In this document: positions 19,095 to 30,039 of the stretch, in pieces
Numbering within the stretch: the stretch's first letter is position 1
Layout of the letters: the number at the start of each line of letters is the position of its first letter
Assembly: GCA_018401645.1 (NCBI GenBank)
Contig: JAGYKK010000024.1
Coordinates: forward strand, 1-41,775
Direction: 5' to 3'
DNA: 41,775 nucleotides
Origin: Mycobacterium sp.
GTDB taxonomy: Bacteria > Actinomycetota > Actinomycetes > Mycobacteriales > Mycobacteriaceae
Notes under the pieces: model-generated
Database searches by the model: none
What the model saw: only the letters and a program-made list of their open reading frames with translations
Told to the model about the DNA's origin: nothing
Program-made: the position numbers and the translations under genes

Positions 19095-20252
19095 CTACCC
19101 GGCTGGGGGGGCCTGAATCGGATCTGACGTCCCCGGTTCGAGGATCAGCGCGCCGGGCGGATCGTCCGGCGCGTCGCTGGCCGGAAGTGACCTGCGCGCC
19201 TCAGCCTGGGCCTTCGCGACCGCCGCGGCAATGGCTGGGTCGGCTTGGGTAGTGAACCAGTCGGCGACCTCCTCGGAGTCGTCCTGGACTTCGGTGGCAT
19301 TCTCCTGCGGTGGCGGCTCGTAACGGAACGCACCATCGGACCCCTGGACCCCCAGCATTCTGGTAAAACCTTGCAGCGCCGAACTGTAGTCGCTGGGCAC
19401 CACCCACACCTTGTTCGCATCACCCTGCGCCATCAACGGCAGCGTCTGCAGGTACTGGTAGGCAAGTAGCTCAGGCGTCGGACGGCCGGCCTTGATCGCC
19501 GCGAAGGTCTTCTCGATGGCCTTCGCCTGGCCCTGAGCATTCAGGTACTGCGCGGCCCGATCACCCTGGGCCCGCAAAATTCGGGATTGCCGGTCACCCT
19601 CCGCGGCGAGGATGGTGGCCTGCTTGGCGCCCTCGGCTGCCAGGATCTGCGCCTGCCGGGTGCCCTCCGCCGTGAGAATCATCGCCCGCTTCTCGCGGTC
19701 GGCCCGCATCTGCTTCTCCATCGAGTCCTGAATGGACGGCGGCGGATCGATGCTGCGCAACTCCACCCGCGCCACCCGCAAGCCCCACCGGCCGGTGGCC
19801 TCGTCGAGGACCCCGCGCAGTTGCGCGTTGATCTTGTCCCGACTGGTCAGCGTCTGCTCCAACGTCATTCCGCCGACGACATTGCGCAGTGTGGTGGTGG
19901 TCAGTTGCTCCACGCCGACGATGTAGTTGTTGATCTGGTAGACCGCGGCCTGCGGGCTGGTGACCTGGAAGTAGACGACCGTGTCGATGTTGACCGTGAG
20001 GTTGTCCTCGGTGATCACCGGTTGGGGCGGAAACGACACCACGCGCTCGCGCAGATCCACCCGGGCCCGGATTCGATCGATGAACGGAATCAGCAGGGTG
20101 AGTTGGCCGGACACCGTCTTGCTGTAGCGCCCGAGTCGTTCGATGACGGCCGCCTCGGCCTGCGGGATCAGGGCGACCGATTTCGCGACCACGATCACCG
20201 CGAAGATCACCAATACTGCGAACAACACCAGGCCGGTGATTGCACCGTCCAT
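19095..20252 (-). CDS. SPFH/band-7 (stomatin-like) membrane protein
   Basis: This 385-residue Rv1488-type protein has one N-terminal membrane helix (about residues 5-24). The SPFH/PHB domain follows (ALIPQAEAAVIERLGRYSKTVSGQ, VDLRERVVSFPPQPVITEDNLTVNIDTVVYFQV). A long helical region contains repeated ILAAEG and TILAAEGDRQ units, and the tail is acidic and proline-rich. Stomatin homologs form large oligomeric cages with NfeD proteins at membrane microdomains; the NfeD partner is encoded 37 bases upstream. The ATG at 20252 (MDGAITGL) is preferred over an upstream GTG because the membrane helix follows immediately. Confidence 0.9.
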   Translation of the reverse strand: MDGAITGLVLFAVLVIFAVIVVAKSVALIPQAEAAVIERLGRYSKTVSGQLTLLIPFIDRIRARVDLRERVVSFPPQPVITEDNLTVNIDTVVYFQVTSPQAAVYQINNYIVGVEQLTTTTLRNVVGGMTLEQTLTSRDKINAQLRGVLDEATGRWGLRVARVELRSIDPPPSIQDSMEKQMRADREKRAMILTAEGTRQAQILAAEGAKQATILAAEGDRQSRILRAQGDRAAQYLNAQGQAKAIEKTFAAIKAGRPTPELLAYQYLQTLPLMAQGDANKVWVVPSDYSSALQGFTRMLGVQGSDGAFRYEPPPQENATEVQDDSEEVADWFTTQADPAIAAAVAKAQAEARRSLPASDAPDDPPGALILEPGTSDPIQAPPAG

Positions 20253-20289
20253 CTCGGCTCCATTCTTTGCCCGGCTTGCCCGGGATTGT

Positions 20290-20724
20290 TCAGGGGTTCT
20301 GCCAGACCACCGCGGTGGCACCGTCGATGTGCATGACCGTCACCTGTTCACCGGCCTGGTAGACGTCGCCGTCGTTGTAGGCGCGGGCGGTCCACACCTG
20401 ACCGTCGAGCTTGACCTGACCATCACCACGACTGACCGGCTCCAGTACCAGCGCGGGTCTGCCCTCGAGCGCCTTGACCGGATCGGGTAGACCCTTCCCT
20501 GCGGTGAGCCGGTGCCGCAGAGCGGGACGCAGCAGCACCAGCAGCGCGATCGAGACCACCGCGAAGACCGCACCGTCAGCCCAGACCGGCAGGTCCAACA
20601 GCCAACTGGACCCAGCCGCCGCCAGTGCCCCGCCGGAGAGCATGAGCAGAAACATGTCGCCGGTCAGCGCCTCAGCCCCGGCGAGCCCGAGAGCGACGAC
20701 GATCCAGACCAATGCCCCTGACAT
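20290..20724 (-). CDS. NfeD-family membrane protein
   Basis: This 144-residue protein corresponds to Rv1487. Two or three membrane helices (about residues 4-50 and 55-75) are followed by a C-terminal OB-fold domain (KALEGRPALVLEPVSRGDGQVKLDGQVWTARA). It is the short NfeD form without the ClpP-like protease domain and is expected to work with the downstream SPFH protein. An ATG at 20724 (MSGALVWIV) fits the family length; upstream extension overlaps the divergent gene. Confidence 0.88.
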   Translation of the reverse strand: MSGALVWIVVALGLAGAEALTGDMFLLMLSGGALAAAGSSWLLDLPVWADGAVFAVVSIALLVLLRPALRHRLTAGKGLPDPVKALEGRPALVLEPVSRGDGQVKLDGQVWTARAYNDGDVYQAGEQVTVMHIDGATAVVWQNP

Positions 20725-20787
20725 GACCCCACGATACGCTTCTCGAATCCAGTGCACGGGCTGCTGATCGCCGAGGTATCGAGCCAT

Positions 20788-20793
20788 TACACT
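20788..20793 (+). promoter_or_regulatory. -10-like hexamer TACACT
   Basis: TACACT matches the mycobacterial TANNNT pattern and lies ten bases before the ATG at 20804. The transcript would therefore start only a few bases upstream of the start codon, giving a very short leader. Confidence 0.4.
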
Positions 20794-20803
20794 CACCACC
20801 ATC

Positions 20804-21655
20804 ATGTGGTGTCCGAGTGTCTCGCTATCGGTGTGGGCCAACGCCTGGCTGGCAGGCCACGCGGCGCCCGACGACGTCCTCGACGCACTAAGTATTTGGG
20901 CGCCAATACATTCGGTTACCGCCTACGATGCGGTCGCGGCCGGGAGAACCGGATTGCCGTGGCCGGACGTGGATGCCGCCGGGGCGATGTCACTACTGCA
21001 GACGGTCCGCACCGCCGCCGGTCGCCGCGGCGACGGGCCACCGCCCTCAGGGCCGGCGATCGGTCTGACACTGCCCGTTCCGGGCGACGTCCGGGGTCTG
21101 CCCGCGGGCACCCAGTTCCAGCGGGACGCCCTCGACGTCGGCGAGGCGATCGTGGTGCGCCCACCGGCGGGCGAGGCCATCGGTCTCGTCCCGGAGTTCG
21201 AGTGCCGCGACGACGAGGACGAAAACCCGGCCCCGGAGATCACCGTGCTGTCGTGGTCGGTCTACTCGCTGCCGGACACTCCCGCACCGGATCACCTCGA
21301 CCTCGGCGATGCCGAGCACGCATTGCGCTCGACCGTCCGGTCGGCCGCCGAGGCCCTGGGCAACCTGCAACCCGCGCCCGGGTGCGAGAACCCACGCGTC
21401 CTGGTCGAGGAGTTGTTGCAGGCCGGTGGGCTGCATCGGGTCCCCGATCACGCTCCGGACCGGGCACTGCGGGTACTGGCCACCGCCGCCCACGTCGACG
21501 CCATCATTACCGTCAGTTCCGGGCCGACGCCGATCGCCATGCAGAGCACATCGGAGGAACGCATCGCGGATGCCGCGATGCGCCCCCTGGCGACCGTGGT
21601 TCGCGCCGCGCGGACCGCAGCGGTCAGTGCGATCCTGCAGTCGGCCTGGCACTAG
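20804..21655 (+). CDS. Conserved mycobacterial protein, Rv1486c type
   Basis: This 283-residue soluble protein matches the position and orientation of Rv1486c, between nfeD and ferrochelatase. Visible features are an N-terminal [23 protein letters not shown], a proline-rich middle and an acidic CRDDEDENP stretch. No signal peptide, membrane helix or catalytic motif is visible, and I do not know its function. The final 32 bases overlap the end of the convergent ferrochelatase gene. Confidence 0.8.
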   Translation: MWCPSVSLSVWANAWLAGHAAPDDVLDALSIWAPIHSVTAYDAVAAGRTGLPWPDVDAAGAMSLLQTVRTAAGRRGDGPPPSGPAIGLTLPVPGDVRGLPAGTQFQRDALDVGEAIVVRPPAGEAIGLVPEFECRDDEDENPAPEITVLSWSVYSLPDTPAPDHLDLGDAEHALRSTVRSAAEALGNLQPAPGCENPRVLVEELLQAGGLHRVPDHAPDRALRVLATAAHVDAIITVSSGPTPIAMQSTSEERIADAAMRPLATVVRAARTAAVSAILQSAWH

Positions 21656-22703
21656 CTGCGGCCGCGCGGGCACTCGCCTCACAGTCCGCGGTGCAAAATT
21701 GCCCGTTGACGCTCGAGCCGTAGCCCGGAACAGGCTGGGGTCCAACAACTCTCGCGGGTTGGAGTCCGTGGCGATTCTCATCGAGAAGATCCAGGGCGAG
21801 TCGGGCGTATCGGGGCTGGGCATTGGGCGTCGTTGCTCTGGCCAGGACTACACCGAGGCTTTCGGCCTGCTCGGCCAGTTCGCTATCGAGATCCCAGATC
21901 ACCTCGATATGGTCGGCGACGAAACCGATCGGACAGACGATGACCGCTCTCGTTCCCGAATCGGCCAGCGCACAAAGGTGATCGGCCACATCGGGTTCCA
22001 GCCAGGGAACTGTCGGTGGGCCGGATCGGGACTGCCAGACCTGGTCGTAGTCGGTAAAACCGGCGGCCGCCGCCACCAGACTCGATGAGTAGGCGACCTG
22101 GCGCGGGTAGAGATCAGGTCCGCAGCGATTGACAGCCCGCAGTGGGATGGAGTGCGCGGTGAACACCAACCGCGCCTGATCGCGCAGTTCTGCAGGCAAG
22201 GTCGCGGCGGCCTGGGCAATGCCGTCACCGAACATCTCCACCAGGAGGGGGTGGTCGAAGTATTGGCGCAGTTTCACCAACTCCGGCGCACCGGTGCCGA
22301 CCGCCTCGCGGGCGCGGGCGATGTCCTCCTGGTACTGGGTGCATCCCGAATAGCCGCCCCAGGCCGAAGTGCTGAAAACCGCTGCGCGGGAGACGCCGTC
22401 GGCCGCCATTGCCGCGACGGTGTCCTCGATGAACGGGTCGGAGTTGCGGTTGCCAAAGTACACCGGCAGATTCTCGCCACGGCCGGCGAGTTGGACCCGA
22501 ATCTCTTCGATCAGCGCACGGTTGATGCCGTTGATCGGCGACACGCCACCGAAGTGCAGGTAGTGCTCCGCAACGCTCGCCAGACGTTCGGGGGGAATTC
22601 CCCGACCCCTGGTGACCTGTTCCAAGAACGGCATGACCTGCTCGGGGCCCTCCGGCCCGCCGAAAGACAGCAGCAGCAGCGCATCGAAATCCTGGGTTGC
22701 CAT
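21624..22703 (-). CDS. hemH: Ferrochelatase (probably coproporphyrin ferrochelatase)
   Basis: This enzyme of about 359 residues inserts iron into a porphyrin; in Actinobacteria the substrate is usually coproporphyrin III. Landmarks are [22 protein letters not shown] at the N-terminus, the catalytic histidine in [10 protein letters not shown] and the acidic face in VIWDLDSE. The C-terminal FCTADCEA plus an internal RCGPDLY fit the [2Fe-2S]-binding cysteines of actinobacterial enzymes, linking the gene to the SUF system. The ATG at 22703 overlaps the inhA stop (TGATG); GTG 22706 is also possible. It is called hemZ (Rv1485) in M. tuberculosis, where it also follows inhA. Confidence 0.93.
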   Translation of the reverse strand: MATQDFDALLLLSFGGPEGPEQVMPFLEQVTRGRGIPPERLASVAEHYLHFGGVSPINGINRALIEEIRVQLAGRGENLPVYFGNRNSDPFIEDTVAAMAADGVSRAAVFSTSAWGGYSGCTQYQEDIARAREAVGTGAPELVKLRQYFDHPLLVEMFGDGIAQAAATLPAELRDQARLVFTAHSIPLRAVNRCGPDLYPRQVAYSSSLVAAAAGFTDYDQVWQSRSGPPTVPWLEPDVADHLCALADSGTRAVIVCPIGFVADHIEVIWDLDSELAEQAESLGVVLARATTPNAQPRYARLALDLLDENRHGLQPARVVGPQPVPGYGSSVNGQFCTADCEASARAAAASARPTAGSH

Positions 22704-23512
22704 CACAACAACTGGGTGCTTGCGCCGCCGTCAGCGTAGACGACCGTGCCGGTGGTGGCGGGCAGCCAATCGGAAAGCAACGCACAGACCGTCCTGGCCA
22801 CGGGCGTCGGATCTTTCATGTCCCAGCCCAGCGGTGAGCGCTGATCCCAACCCTCCTCAAGCATTTTCATCTCGTCCTTGAACTCATCGCCGAGTGCGCC
22901 GCCCATGATCGCACTCATCGCCAGGGTCCGGACGGGTCCGGCCGCGACGAGATTGGACCGCACACCGACCTTTCCGGCTTCCCGGGCCACGAAGCGGTTA
23001 ATCGACTCGAGAGCACTCTTGGCCACCGTCATCCAATTGTAGGCCGGCATGGCCCGGGTCGGGTCGAAGTCCATGCCCACGATGCCGCCACCTGGATTCA
23101 TGATCGGCAGCACCGCCTTGGCCAGGGAGGCATAGGAGAATGCCGAGACGTGGATGCCCCTCGCGACGTCCTCGTAGGGGGCGTCGAAGAACGGGTTGAT
23201 CCCCATTCCGCTGGGCGGCATGTTCCCGATGGAGTGAACCACCCCGTCGAGTTTGTTGCCCTCTCCGATCACCTCGGTGATCCGGTCGGCGAGGGTGGCC
23301 AGGTGTTCGTCGTCGCAGACGTTGAGTTCCAGCAGTGGTGCCGGTTGCGGTAGCCGGTCCATGATGCGCCTGATCAGCTTCAGCCGGTCGTAGCCGGTGC
23401 AGACGATCTCCGCCCCGGCCTCTTGGGCCACCCGCGCGATATGGAACGCGATGGACGAGTCGGTGATGATGCCCGTCACCAGGACGCGCTTACCGTCGAG
23501 AATCCCTGTCAT
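22703..23512 (-). CDS. inhA: Enoyl-ACP reductase InhA
   Basis: This is the NADH-dependent trans-2-enoyl-ACP reductase of FAS-II, used for mycolic acid synthesis and the target of isoniazid. Its length, 269 residues, equals the M. tuberculosis protein, so numbering transfers directly. Phe149, Tyr158 and Lys165 are intact, as are Ile21 and Ser94, sites of known resistance changes. Residue 97 is Asn in HSIGNMPP, where I remember Phe in M. tuberculosis. The gene follows fabG1 after 26 bases and overlaps ferrochelatase. Confidence 0.96.
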   Translation of the reverse strand: MTGILDGKRVLVTGIITDSSIAFHIARVAQEAGAEIVCTGYDRLKLIRRIMDRLPQPAPLLELNVCDDEHLATLADRITEVIGEGNKLDGVVHSIGNMPPSGMGINPFFDAPYEDVARGIHVSAFSYASLAKAVLPIMNPGGGIVGMDFDPTRAMPAYNWMTVAKSALESINRFVAREAGKVGVRSNLVAAGPVRTLAMSAIMGGALGDEFKDEMKMLEEGWDQRSPLGWDMKDPTPVARTVCALLSDWLPATTGTVVYADGGASTQLL

Positions 23513-23538
23513 GTCAGTCCCTGTCTCCCTTGTGGCCG

Positions 23539-24320
<782 letters not shown>

Positions 24321-24367
24321 CACCCGCACAGCCCGAAATCAGGCTCGCGGGCCTGGTCGGAGTGAAA

Positions 24368-25385
24368 TCAGCCGGGCAGGCGACGATTGAACAGCAGTGC
24401 CGCCAGCGCCGACAACGCCAGCAGCAGCGCACCCAGTCGCAGCCAACCGACACTCGCGTCACCCTTGATCGTCTCGTAGCCGATCTGGTCTTGCAACGAG
24501 GTGAACACCTCTTTGAGCTGCTCCAGGGTGGAGGCGCTGTAGGCGTTGCCGTCGGAGAGTTCGGCGATCTTCTTCAGTGTCTCGTCATCGACCGGGACGG
24601 GCTGGCGTTGATCGTTGATATCGACGTATCCGTACGGAGTTCCGAAGGTGACCGTTGAGATCGGCACGCCCTGGTCTTTGGCGGTCCGGGCCGCTGTGAA
24701 GGCACCCTTGGGGTTGTCCGGGTTGGACGGCACCGTCTCCTTGCCGTCCGACATCAGCACGATGCGGGGCCGGCGGCGGACCGTCTCGCCGCCGCCGATG
24801 ACAGCACCGACGGTGGCGATGGCCTGCAGGGCAGTGAAAATCGCCTCACCGGTGGCCGTGCGGTCAGCCAACTGCAACTTGTCGATCGCGATCTTGGTGG
24901 CCTCACGGTTAGTGGTCGGCGACACCAGCACCGTTGCGGTCCCGGCGTAGGCGATGAGGCCGAGGTTGATACCGGGGGTCAGTTGGTCGGCGAACTGTTT
25001 GGCAGCCACCTGCGCTGCCGCCAGTCGACTCGCAGATCTGAATAGAAAGTTCCAGGGCTCGCAACTGAGAGACGTCGATGGCGAGCATCACCACCGCGCG
25101 GTTGCGCGGAATGCGTACGTCGTTCTGCGGACCCGCCATCGCAATGGTCAGCAACACCATCGAGCCGATCAGCAGAATGGCCGAGAGATGCCGCCAGCGG
25201 TTCGGGCGTTGCGGCGCAACGCTCTCAAGCAGTTCCATGTTGGCGAACCGCAGCACCCGCTTCTGCCGAGCCCGCACAGTAATGACGTACAGCGCGATAA
25301 GACCCGCGACGAAGAGTAGGAACAGGAAGAACCAGGGGTGGGCGAAGTTGGTCAACGACATCGGCCCGAGAAACGGAAACGTCAT
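24368..25385 (-). CDS. VWA-domain membrane protein, Rv1481 type (disrupted)
   Basis: This BatA-like protein of about 335 residues has two N-terminal helices ([18 protein letters not shown] and [14 protein letters not shown]), a VWA domain and a C-terminal helix ([16 protein letters not shown]). MoxR-associated VWA proteins are thought to assist folding or assembly of envelope complexes. The MIDAS motif expected after MLAIDVSQ (DxSxS) is cut off. A 34-base foreign-looking stretch at 25031-25064 replaces the sequence that should encode the rest, and the frame changes. Before and after it the protein is intact. The start ATG 25385 (MTFPFLGP) lies 34 bases after the DUF58 gene. Confidence 0.8.
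25031..25064. other. Anomalous 34-base segment inside the VWA gene
   Basis: This A+T-richer stretch, with an internal CAGATCTG palindrome, stands where the family codes about nine residues including the second MIDAS serine. It is seven bases longer than expected, which shifts the frame. It does not look like a single-base error. The cause (template-switch mutation, tiny insertion or assembly artefact) is unknown. Confidence 0.6.
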
Positions 25386-25419
25386 CGCGTGCCCCTTCCC
25401 GCGCCCACCGCGGCCCCGT

Positions 25420-26364
25420 TCATTGGCCGCCCGCCAGTGCTCCGCGCCGCCGCGAAGCGACGAAGCGCACGATATCGGCGATCCAGTCCCGATCGGTGCG
25501 CAGCGTCATCAGTGGGGCGCCGCCCCGGCGAAGCGTTCGGGCCACCTCCGCGCGATGGGCCGCTGCGGCGCGCGCGAAGTCGTCACGCAACTGGGCGTCG
25601 ATGGTGAACTCGCGAGTGATTCCCGACTCGGTGTCCTGCAGGATCACGTCACCGACGTCGGGCAGTTCCACGTCGCGCGGATCGAGCACTTCGACACCGA
25701 GCACCTCGTGGCGCGCGGCGATGGCCCGCAGGGGGCGCATCCAGGTGATCGGGCCGAGAAAGTCGCTGATGATGACGGCCATCCCGCGGCGACGTTCGGG
25801 CCGTCGCAGCGCGTCGATGGCGACGGACAGATCCCCGCGCACTCCCAGTGGCGCGCGAGGTGAGGTGGCGATGGCCCGAAGTAACGTCTGCTCATGCTGA
25901 CGACCGGACCGCGCCGGAACCCGAATGACCCTCTCGCCGTTGGCGATCACCGCCCCGATCCGGTTACCGCCGCCACTGTTGAGGTAGGTAATCGCCGCGG
26001 CCGCTGCGACGGCGAGGTCCCGCTTCTCACAGCCGGTGGTGCCGAAGTCGAGGCTGGCCGACATGTCCACCACGATCCATGTCTCCAACTCGCGGTCGGC
26101 GATCATCTGCCGCACGTGCGGGTGGGTGGTGCGGGCGGTGACCGACCAGTCCATCCGCCGTACGTCGTCACCGGGCTGATATAGCCGTGACTCCCCGGGT
26201 TCGGAACCGGGGCCCGGGATCAGACCCAGATGGTTGCCCTGCAGCACCCCGTCCAGTTTGCGTTTGACGGCGAGTTCCAGCGTCCGCAGCGCCGCGGAGA
26301 GTTTCGCATCACTGATCTCACCGCGCTGAAACGAGGGCGGGTGAATGTTTGCGGATTCGCTCAC
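25420..26364 (-). CDS. DUF58 protein, Rv1480 type
   Basis: This 314-residue soluble protein shows the DUF58 signature [22 protein letters not shown] near residues 65-86. A VWA-like core follows ([13 protein letters not shown], with a partial DxSxS motif). DUF58 genes travel with moxR and vwa genes and are thought to act with the AAA+ ATPase; the exact role is unknown. The GTG at 26364 overlaps the moxR1 stop by GTGA, indicating coupled translation. Confidence 0.88.
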   Translation of the reverse strand: MSESANIHPPSFQRGEISDAKLSAALRTLELAVKRKLDGVLQGNHLGLIPGPGSEPGESRLYQPGDDVRRMDWSVTARTTHPHVRQMIADRELETWIVVDMSASLDFGTTGCEKRDLAVAAAAAITYLNSGGGNRIGAVIANGERVIRVPARSGRQHEQTLLRAIATSPRAPLGVRGDLSVAIDALRRPERRRGMAVIISDFLGPITWMRPLRAIAARHEVLGVEVLDPRDVELPDVGDVILQDTESGITREFTIDAQLRDDFARAAAAHRAEVARTLRRGGAPLMTLRTDRDWIADIVRFVASRRRGALAGGQ

Positions 26365-27484
26365 CGACCGACGGCACCTGCCGCGGCGGGCGCAGGCGGT
26401 GCCGGAGGCGCCTGCCCTGCCCGGAACCAGCAGCGTTGACCTGGGGCAGGCCCACGGTCTGCAGGATCCGATGGATCACGGTCTCGGCCTTGACGTCGTC
26501 CGCGAGGGCGTCGTAGGTCAGAACCAGTCGGTGCCGCAACACGTCGGGGATCACCTCGATCACGTCCTGCGGGACCACGTAGTCGCGCCCACGCACCAGT
26601 GCCAGCGCACGGGATGCGGCGATGATGCCCAGCGACGCACGTGGTGAGGCACCGAAGGCGATCCAGGACTTGACGTCGGGCATCCCGAACTGCTCGGGCC
26701 GCCGGGTGGCCGTCACGACCCGCACGACGTAGTCGACCAGTGCGTGGTGCACGAAGTTGTTGGCAGCGACGTCCTGCAGGCGCTGGAGGTCGCCGGTGTC
26801 GAGGATCGCTTTGGGTTCAGGTGGGTTGACACCCATCCGGTAGATGATCTCGCGCTCTTCCTCCGGGGACGGGTAGTCCACATTGATTTTGAACAGGAAT
26901 CGGTCGCGTTGGGCCTCCGGAAGCGGGTAGACGCCCTCGTTCTCGATGGGATTCTGGGTGGCCATTACCAGGAACAGCTTGGGCAGCGGGTAGTCGCGGC
27001 CGCCGATCGAGATCTGCGCTCGGCCATGACCTCGAGAAGGGCGGACTGCACCTTGGCCGGCGCCCGGTTGATCTCGTCGGCGAGCAGGAAGTTGCACATC
27101 ACCGGACCGAACTCGATGTCGAACTCCTCGCGGCCCTGCCGGTAGATACGGGTTCCGATGATGTCGGTGGGCACCAGGTCCGGGGTGAACTGAATGCGGG
27201 CGAAGGTGCCGCCCACCACCCGCGCAAAGGTCTCCGACGGCCAGCGTCTTGGCCACCCCGGGAACACCCTCGAGCAAGACGTGCCCCTTGGCCAGCAGAC
27301 CCACCAGGATGCGCTCGACGAGCTGGTCCTGACCGACGATGATCCGCTTGACCTCGAAGATCGCCCTCTCCAGGGTCTGCACCTCGCTGGCCAAGCCGTT
27401 ACCGACCGCCGAGGGTGAGGAGACGGATCCGCTCGGGCCGGCATAGCCCGCGGGACCCGCGGACGAGGGACCTGATGACGTCAT
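26361..27484 (-). CDS. moxR1: MoxR1 AAA+ ATPase (three frame breaks)
   Basis: This MoxR-family chaperone-like ATPase is about 374 residues when repaired. The Walker A motif GVPGVAKT is at residues 73-80. Walker B LLADEINRAPAK lies in a different frame, flanked by breaks near 27234 (one extra base) and 27014 (one missing). A third break near 26414 (one missing) restores a proline/alanine-rich tail ending GAVGR and a stop overlapping the DUF58 GTG. GGAGGAAG precedes the ATG at 27484. The 156-base gap to ripB holds no gene. Confidence 0.9.
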
Positions 27485-27640
27485 GGACTTCCTCCACAGC
27501 TGTTGGTTGGCGCGAGCCGCCTGAGAAAGACCGCGTGCCCACATTCGTCGGGGCAGCGTTGTTCCCCGCAGATAACTATTCCAGGCCTTCCTGAATCCGT
27601 CGATGCGGGTCGGCTGCGGGCACGTGGGTCACCAGCTAGC

Positions 27641-28330
27641 TCAGGTCTCGATGATGCGGGTGAGGTACGGCGTCATGCCCGCGGTGCGAACCGGGCCGAC
27701 ACTCACCTGCCCGGCCGCCGAGGACGACTCCAACATCTGACCGTTACCGAGGTAGATGGCCACGTGCTGGGAACCGCCGGGCCCCCAGAAGATGAGGTCG
27801 CCCCGCTTGGCCTGGGACGGCGCGACATGGCGGCCGGCGTCGTATTGGTCACCCGAGTACTTGGGCAACTGGACCCCGACGCCGGCGAAGGCGTAGCGAA
27901 CGAAGCCCGAGCAGTCATAGCCAACCTTGCCCGCGTCCTGGTCGACACCGGTACTCGGCCCGTTGATGGCGCCGCCGCCCCAGGAGTACGGCACGCCGCG
28001 CTGGGAGCCACCGCGGCTGATCACGTACTCAACGGCCTGCGGGCCACGAACCCGACCGCCGGGCAGCGCCGACGGGCTGCCGCCGAACCCCAAACCGGAG
28101 AGGAACTTGCGACCGAGATCCATCGTCGCCTGTGCGGCCTGCTGTGTGAATGCCAGGGATGCCTGCGCGACCGCGACCGGATCTCCCGGCGCACCGGCAC
28201 TGAGCAGCTTCGGCAGGGTGGGGTCCCAGGACTCTTCGGCCGTCGCGGCGGGTGCCGCAGCGAGGGTGAGTCCGATCACCGCCGCGACCGAGCACACCCC
28301 GCGGAGGAACCAGAAACCTTTGCCAGACAT
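27641..28330 (-). CDS. ripB: NlpC/P60 peptidoglycan endopeptidase RipB
   Basis: This 229-residue secreted hydrolase cuts the D-Glu to diaminopimelate bond in peptidoglycan stems during division. A signal peptide ends near Ala31. The NlpC/P60 domain fills the C-terminal half, with catalytic Cys140 (YDCSGF) and His189 (SQHVAI); the third polar residue is less certain. Unlike RipA it lacks the long coiled-coil inhibitory region. It starts 20 bases after ripA, in the same order as Rv1477-Rv1478. Confidence 0.93.
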   Translation of the reverse strand: MSGKGFWFLRGVCSVAAVIGLTLAAAPAATAEESWDPTLPKLLSAGAPGDPVAVAQASLAFTQQAAQATMDLGRKFLSGLGFGGSPSALPGGRVRGPQAVEYVISRGGSQRGVPYSWGGGAINGPSTGVDQDAGKVGYDCSGFVRYAFAGVGVQLPKYSGDQYDAGRHVAPSQAKRGDLIFWGPGGSQHVAIYLGNGQMLESSSAAGQVSVGPVRTAGMTPYLTRIIET

Positions 28331-28350
28331 CAGTTTTCACCCATCAGTGC

Positions 28351-29831
28351 TCAGAACTCGACATAACGGACGGCGAATGGGGTCATACCGCTGGTTCGCA
28401 ACGGTGAAATCTTGACCACCGAACCGGTATAGGGCGCCTCGATCATCTGCCCGTTTCCGAGGAAGATGGCCACGTGCTGGCTGCCGTTGGGGCCCCAGAA
28501 GATCGCGTCGCCGCGGCGCATCTGGGCCGTGGGAATCTTTCGGCCCATGTTGTATTGCGAGCCTGAGTAGTGCGGCAACTTGATTCCGACACCGGCGAAG
28601 GCGTAGAGGACCAGACCGGAGCAGTCGAAGCCGACCGTCCCGGCGCCGGAGTCGATTCCCCGGCTGGGGCCAGCGGCGTTACCGCCGCCCCACGAGTACG
28701 GCACACCGCGCTGGGACATGGCGCGGGCGATGACGTGCTCAACCGCCCGACTGCCCGCCACCACGGGAATGGCACCGTTGGTGATTCCGGTATCCGTGGG
28801 CTTGAGGATGCCCATCTGCTGCAGGAACGTCTTCCCCAGCTGCTGGGTGGTCTGGTAGGAACTTTGGGCGATCTGCAACACCGCGTTGATGATCTGGATG
28901 GGGTCCCCGGACAGGAACGCCGAGGGCACCATCGGCAGAGTCTGATCCCACTCGGAGAGCTTGCCGTAGGGCGGCACGACGCCGGAATCGGTGGGCCCCG
29001 CGGAGCTGACGCCGCCGCCGACGGATCCCAACGGTCACCTGCCGCAGGCCCGGTCGTGGTGCCGGCCTGCGGGACCATCGCGGCGACAGCGGCTTGCTCC
29101 ATTGCGATTGCCGGAACCGACGCTGGGGCCGACGTGGTGCGCGCGGCCTCGAGTTTCTCCTGCGCCGACTTTCGCTCGGCCGCCAGCCGGTCGATCGTGA
29201 CCTGTTGTTCGCGGAAGGCCGCCTGCGCCGCGGTCAGCGCCTCGACCGCCGCGTCCTGGCTGCTCTGAGCATCCTTGACCGCAAGATCGGCCTGCTGTTT
29301 CGCTGCGCGCTGCGCGGAATCCCTGTTGAGAACCTCGGTGCGGGCGCGGCGCAATCCGGCCATTACCTCCCGCGAACTGAGGGCCAGGGCCTCGCCGGCG
29401 CTGGCGGTGGCGATGATCTCATCGGGCGTGCGGGCCATGACCAACGATGCCGACGGGCCGTTGATGTAACTGGCCGCCGCGAAGGTGTCGAAACGTCTCT
29501 GGGCGTCGACGATCGCCGCGTTGGCCTCGGTGACGGACCGCGCGCTGGCGTCGACTAGTTCCTGGGCGGCGGTCGCCGCATCCCGAGCGTCCTGAACCGT
29601 CACGATGGCCTTGTTGACGCTCTCCTGCTGCGCCTGCACAGCGGCACCGACGTCCTGCAGCCGCTGGTTGGCCTCGGCGACGTCGGCCACGAGTGCGGCC
29701 AGGCTGTTGGGTGCCGGTGCGGGGTCGGCCTGCGCCAGTCCTGGAACGGTCAGGGCCACCGCCACCGTCAGGGTCAGTGGGCAGACGACCCGGATTGCCC
29801 GAACACGAGCCCCGCGAGTGGTTGGTCTCAT
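28351..29831 (-). CDS. ripA: NlpC/P60 peptidoglycan endopeptidase RipA (one frame break)
   Basis: This daughter-cell-separation hydrolase is about 493 residues when repaired. It has a signal peptide (CPLTLTVAVALTVPGLAQA) and a long alanine/glutamine-rich coiled coil (about residues 45-230) that occludes the active site in homologs. A linker and the C-terminal NlpC/P60 domain follow, with FDCSGL (Cys) and GSQHVAI (His). The frame changes near 29024 in the linker (GDRWDP to SVGGGVSSAG); one added base joins the halves. The ATG at 29831 has GAGGAG ten bases upstream. An in-frame ATG at 29879 is less likely because it overlaps a regulator-like repeat. Confidence 0.92.
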
Positions 29832-29861
29832 TCGACTCTGACTCCTCAATCGCTCCGATTT

Positions 29862-29888
29862 GTCACGCCAGTCACTCATGTCACATGA
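29862..29888 (-). promoter_or_regulatory. Probable MtrA box: three 9-bp direct repeats
   Basis: GTCACGCCA, GTCACTCAT and GTCACATGA follow each other with exact 9-bp spacing (29862, 29871, 29880) just upstream of ripA. MtrA, the essential mycobacterial response regulator, recognises loosely conserved 9-bp direct repeats beginning GTCACA and is reported to control ripA. The assignment to MtrA is inference from the motif. Confidence 0.55.
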
Positions 29889-30039
29889 GCCACTTCATTA
29901 ACAATGGTGACAGTTGCACCGTACGTCACAATTGTCGCAGGAGAAACGGGAGGCAAGAATTACAACTTTGTCATTCAAATGATGTGACCGGAAAGTGATC
30001 TTATGGAATTGCCATGAAAGGCTGTTTATCCAGCGTGAT

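Noticed and set aside
20253..20321. Upstream GTG extension of the SPFH protein
   Set aside because: It overlaps the nfeD end and places 23 polar residues before the N-terminal membrane helix, unlike the family.
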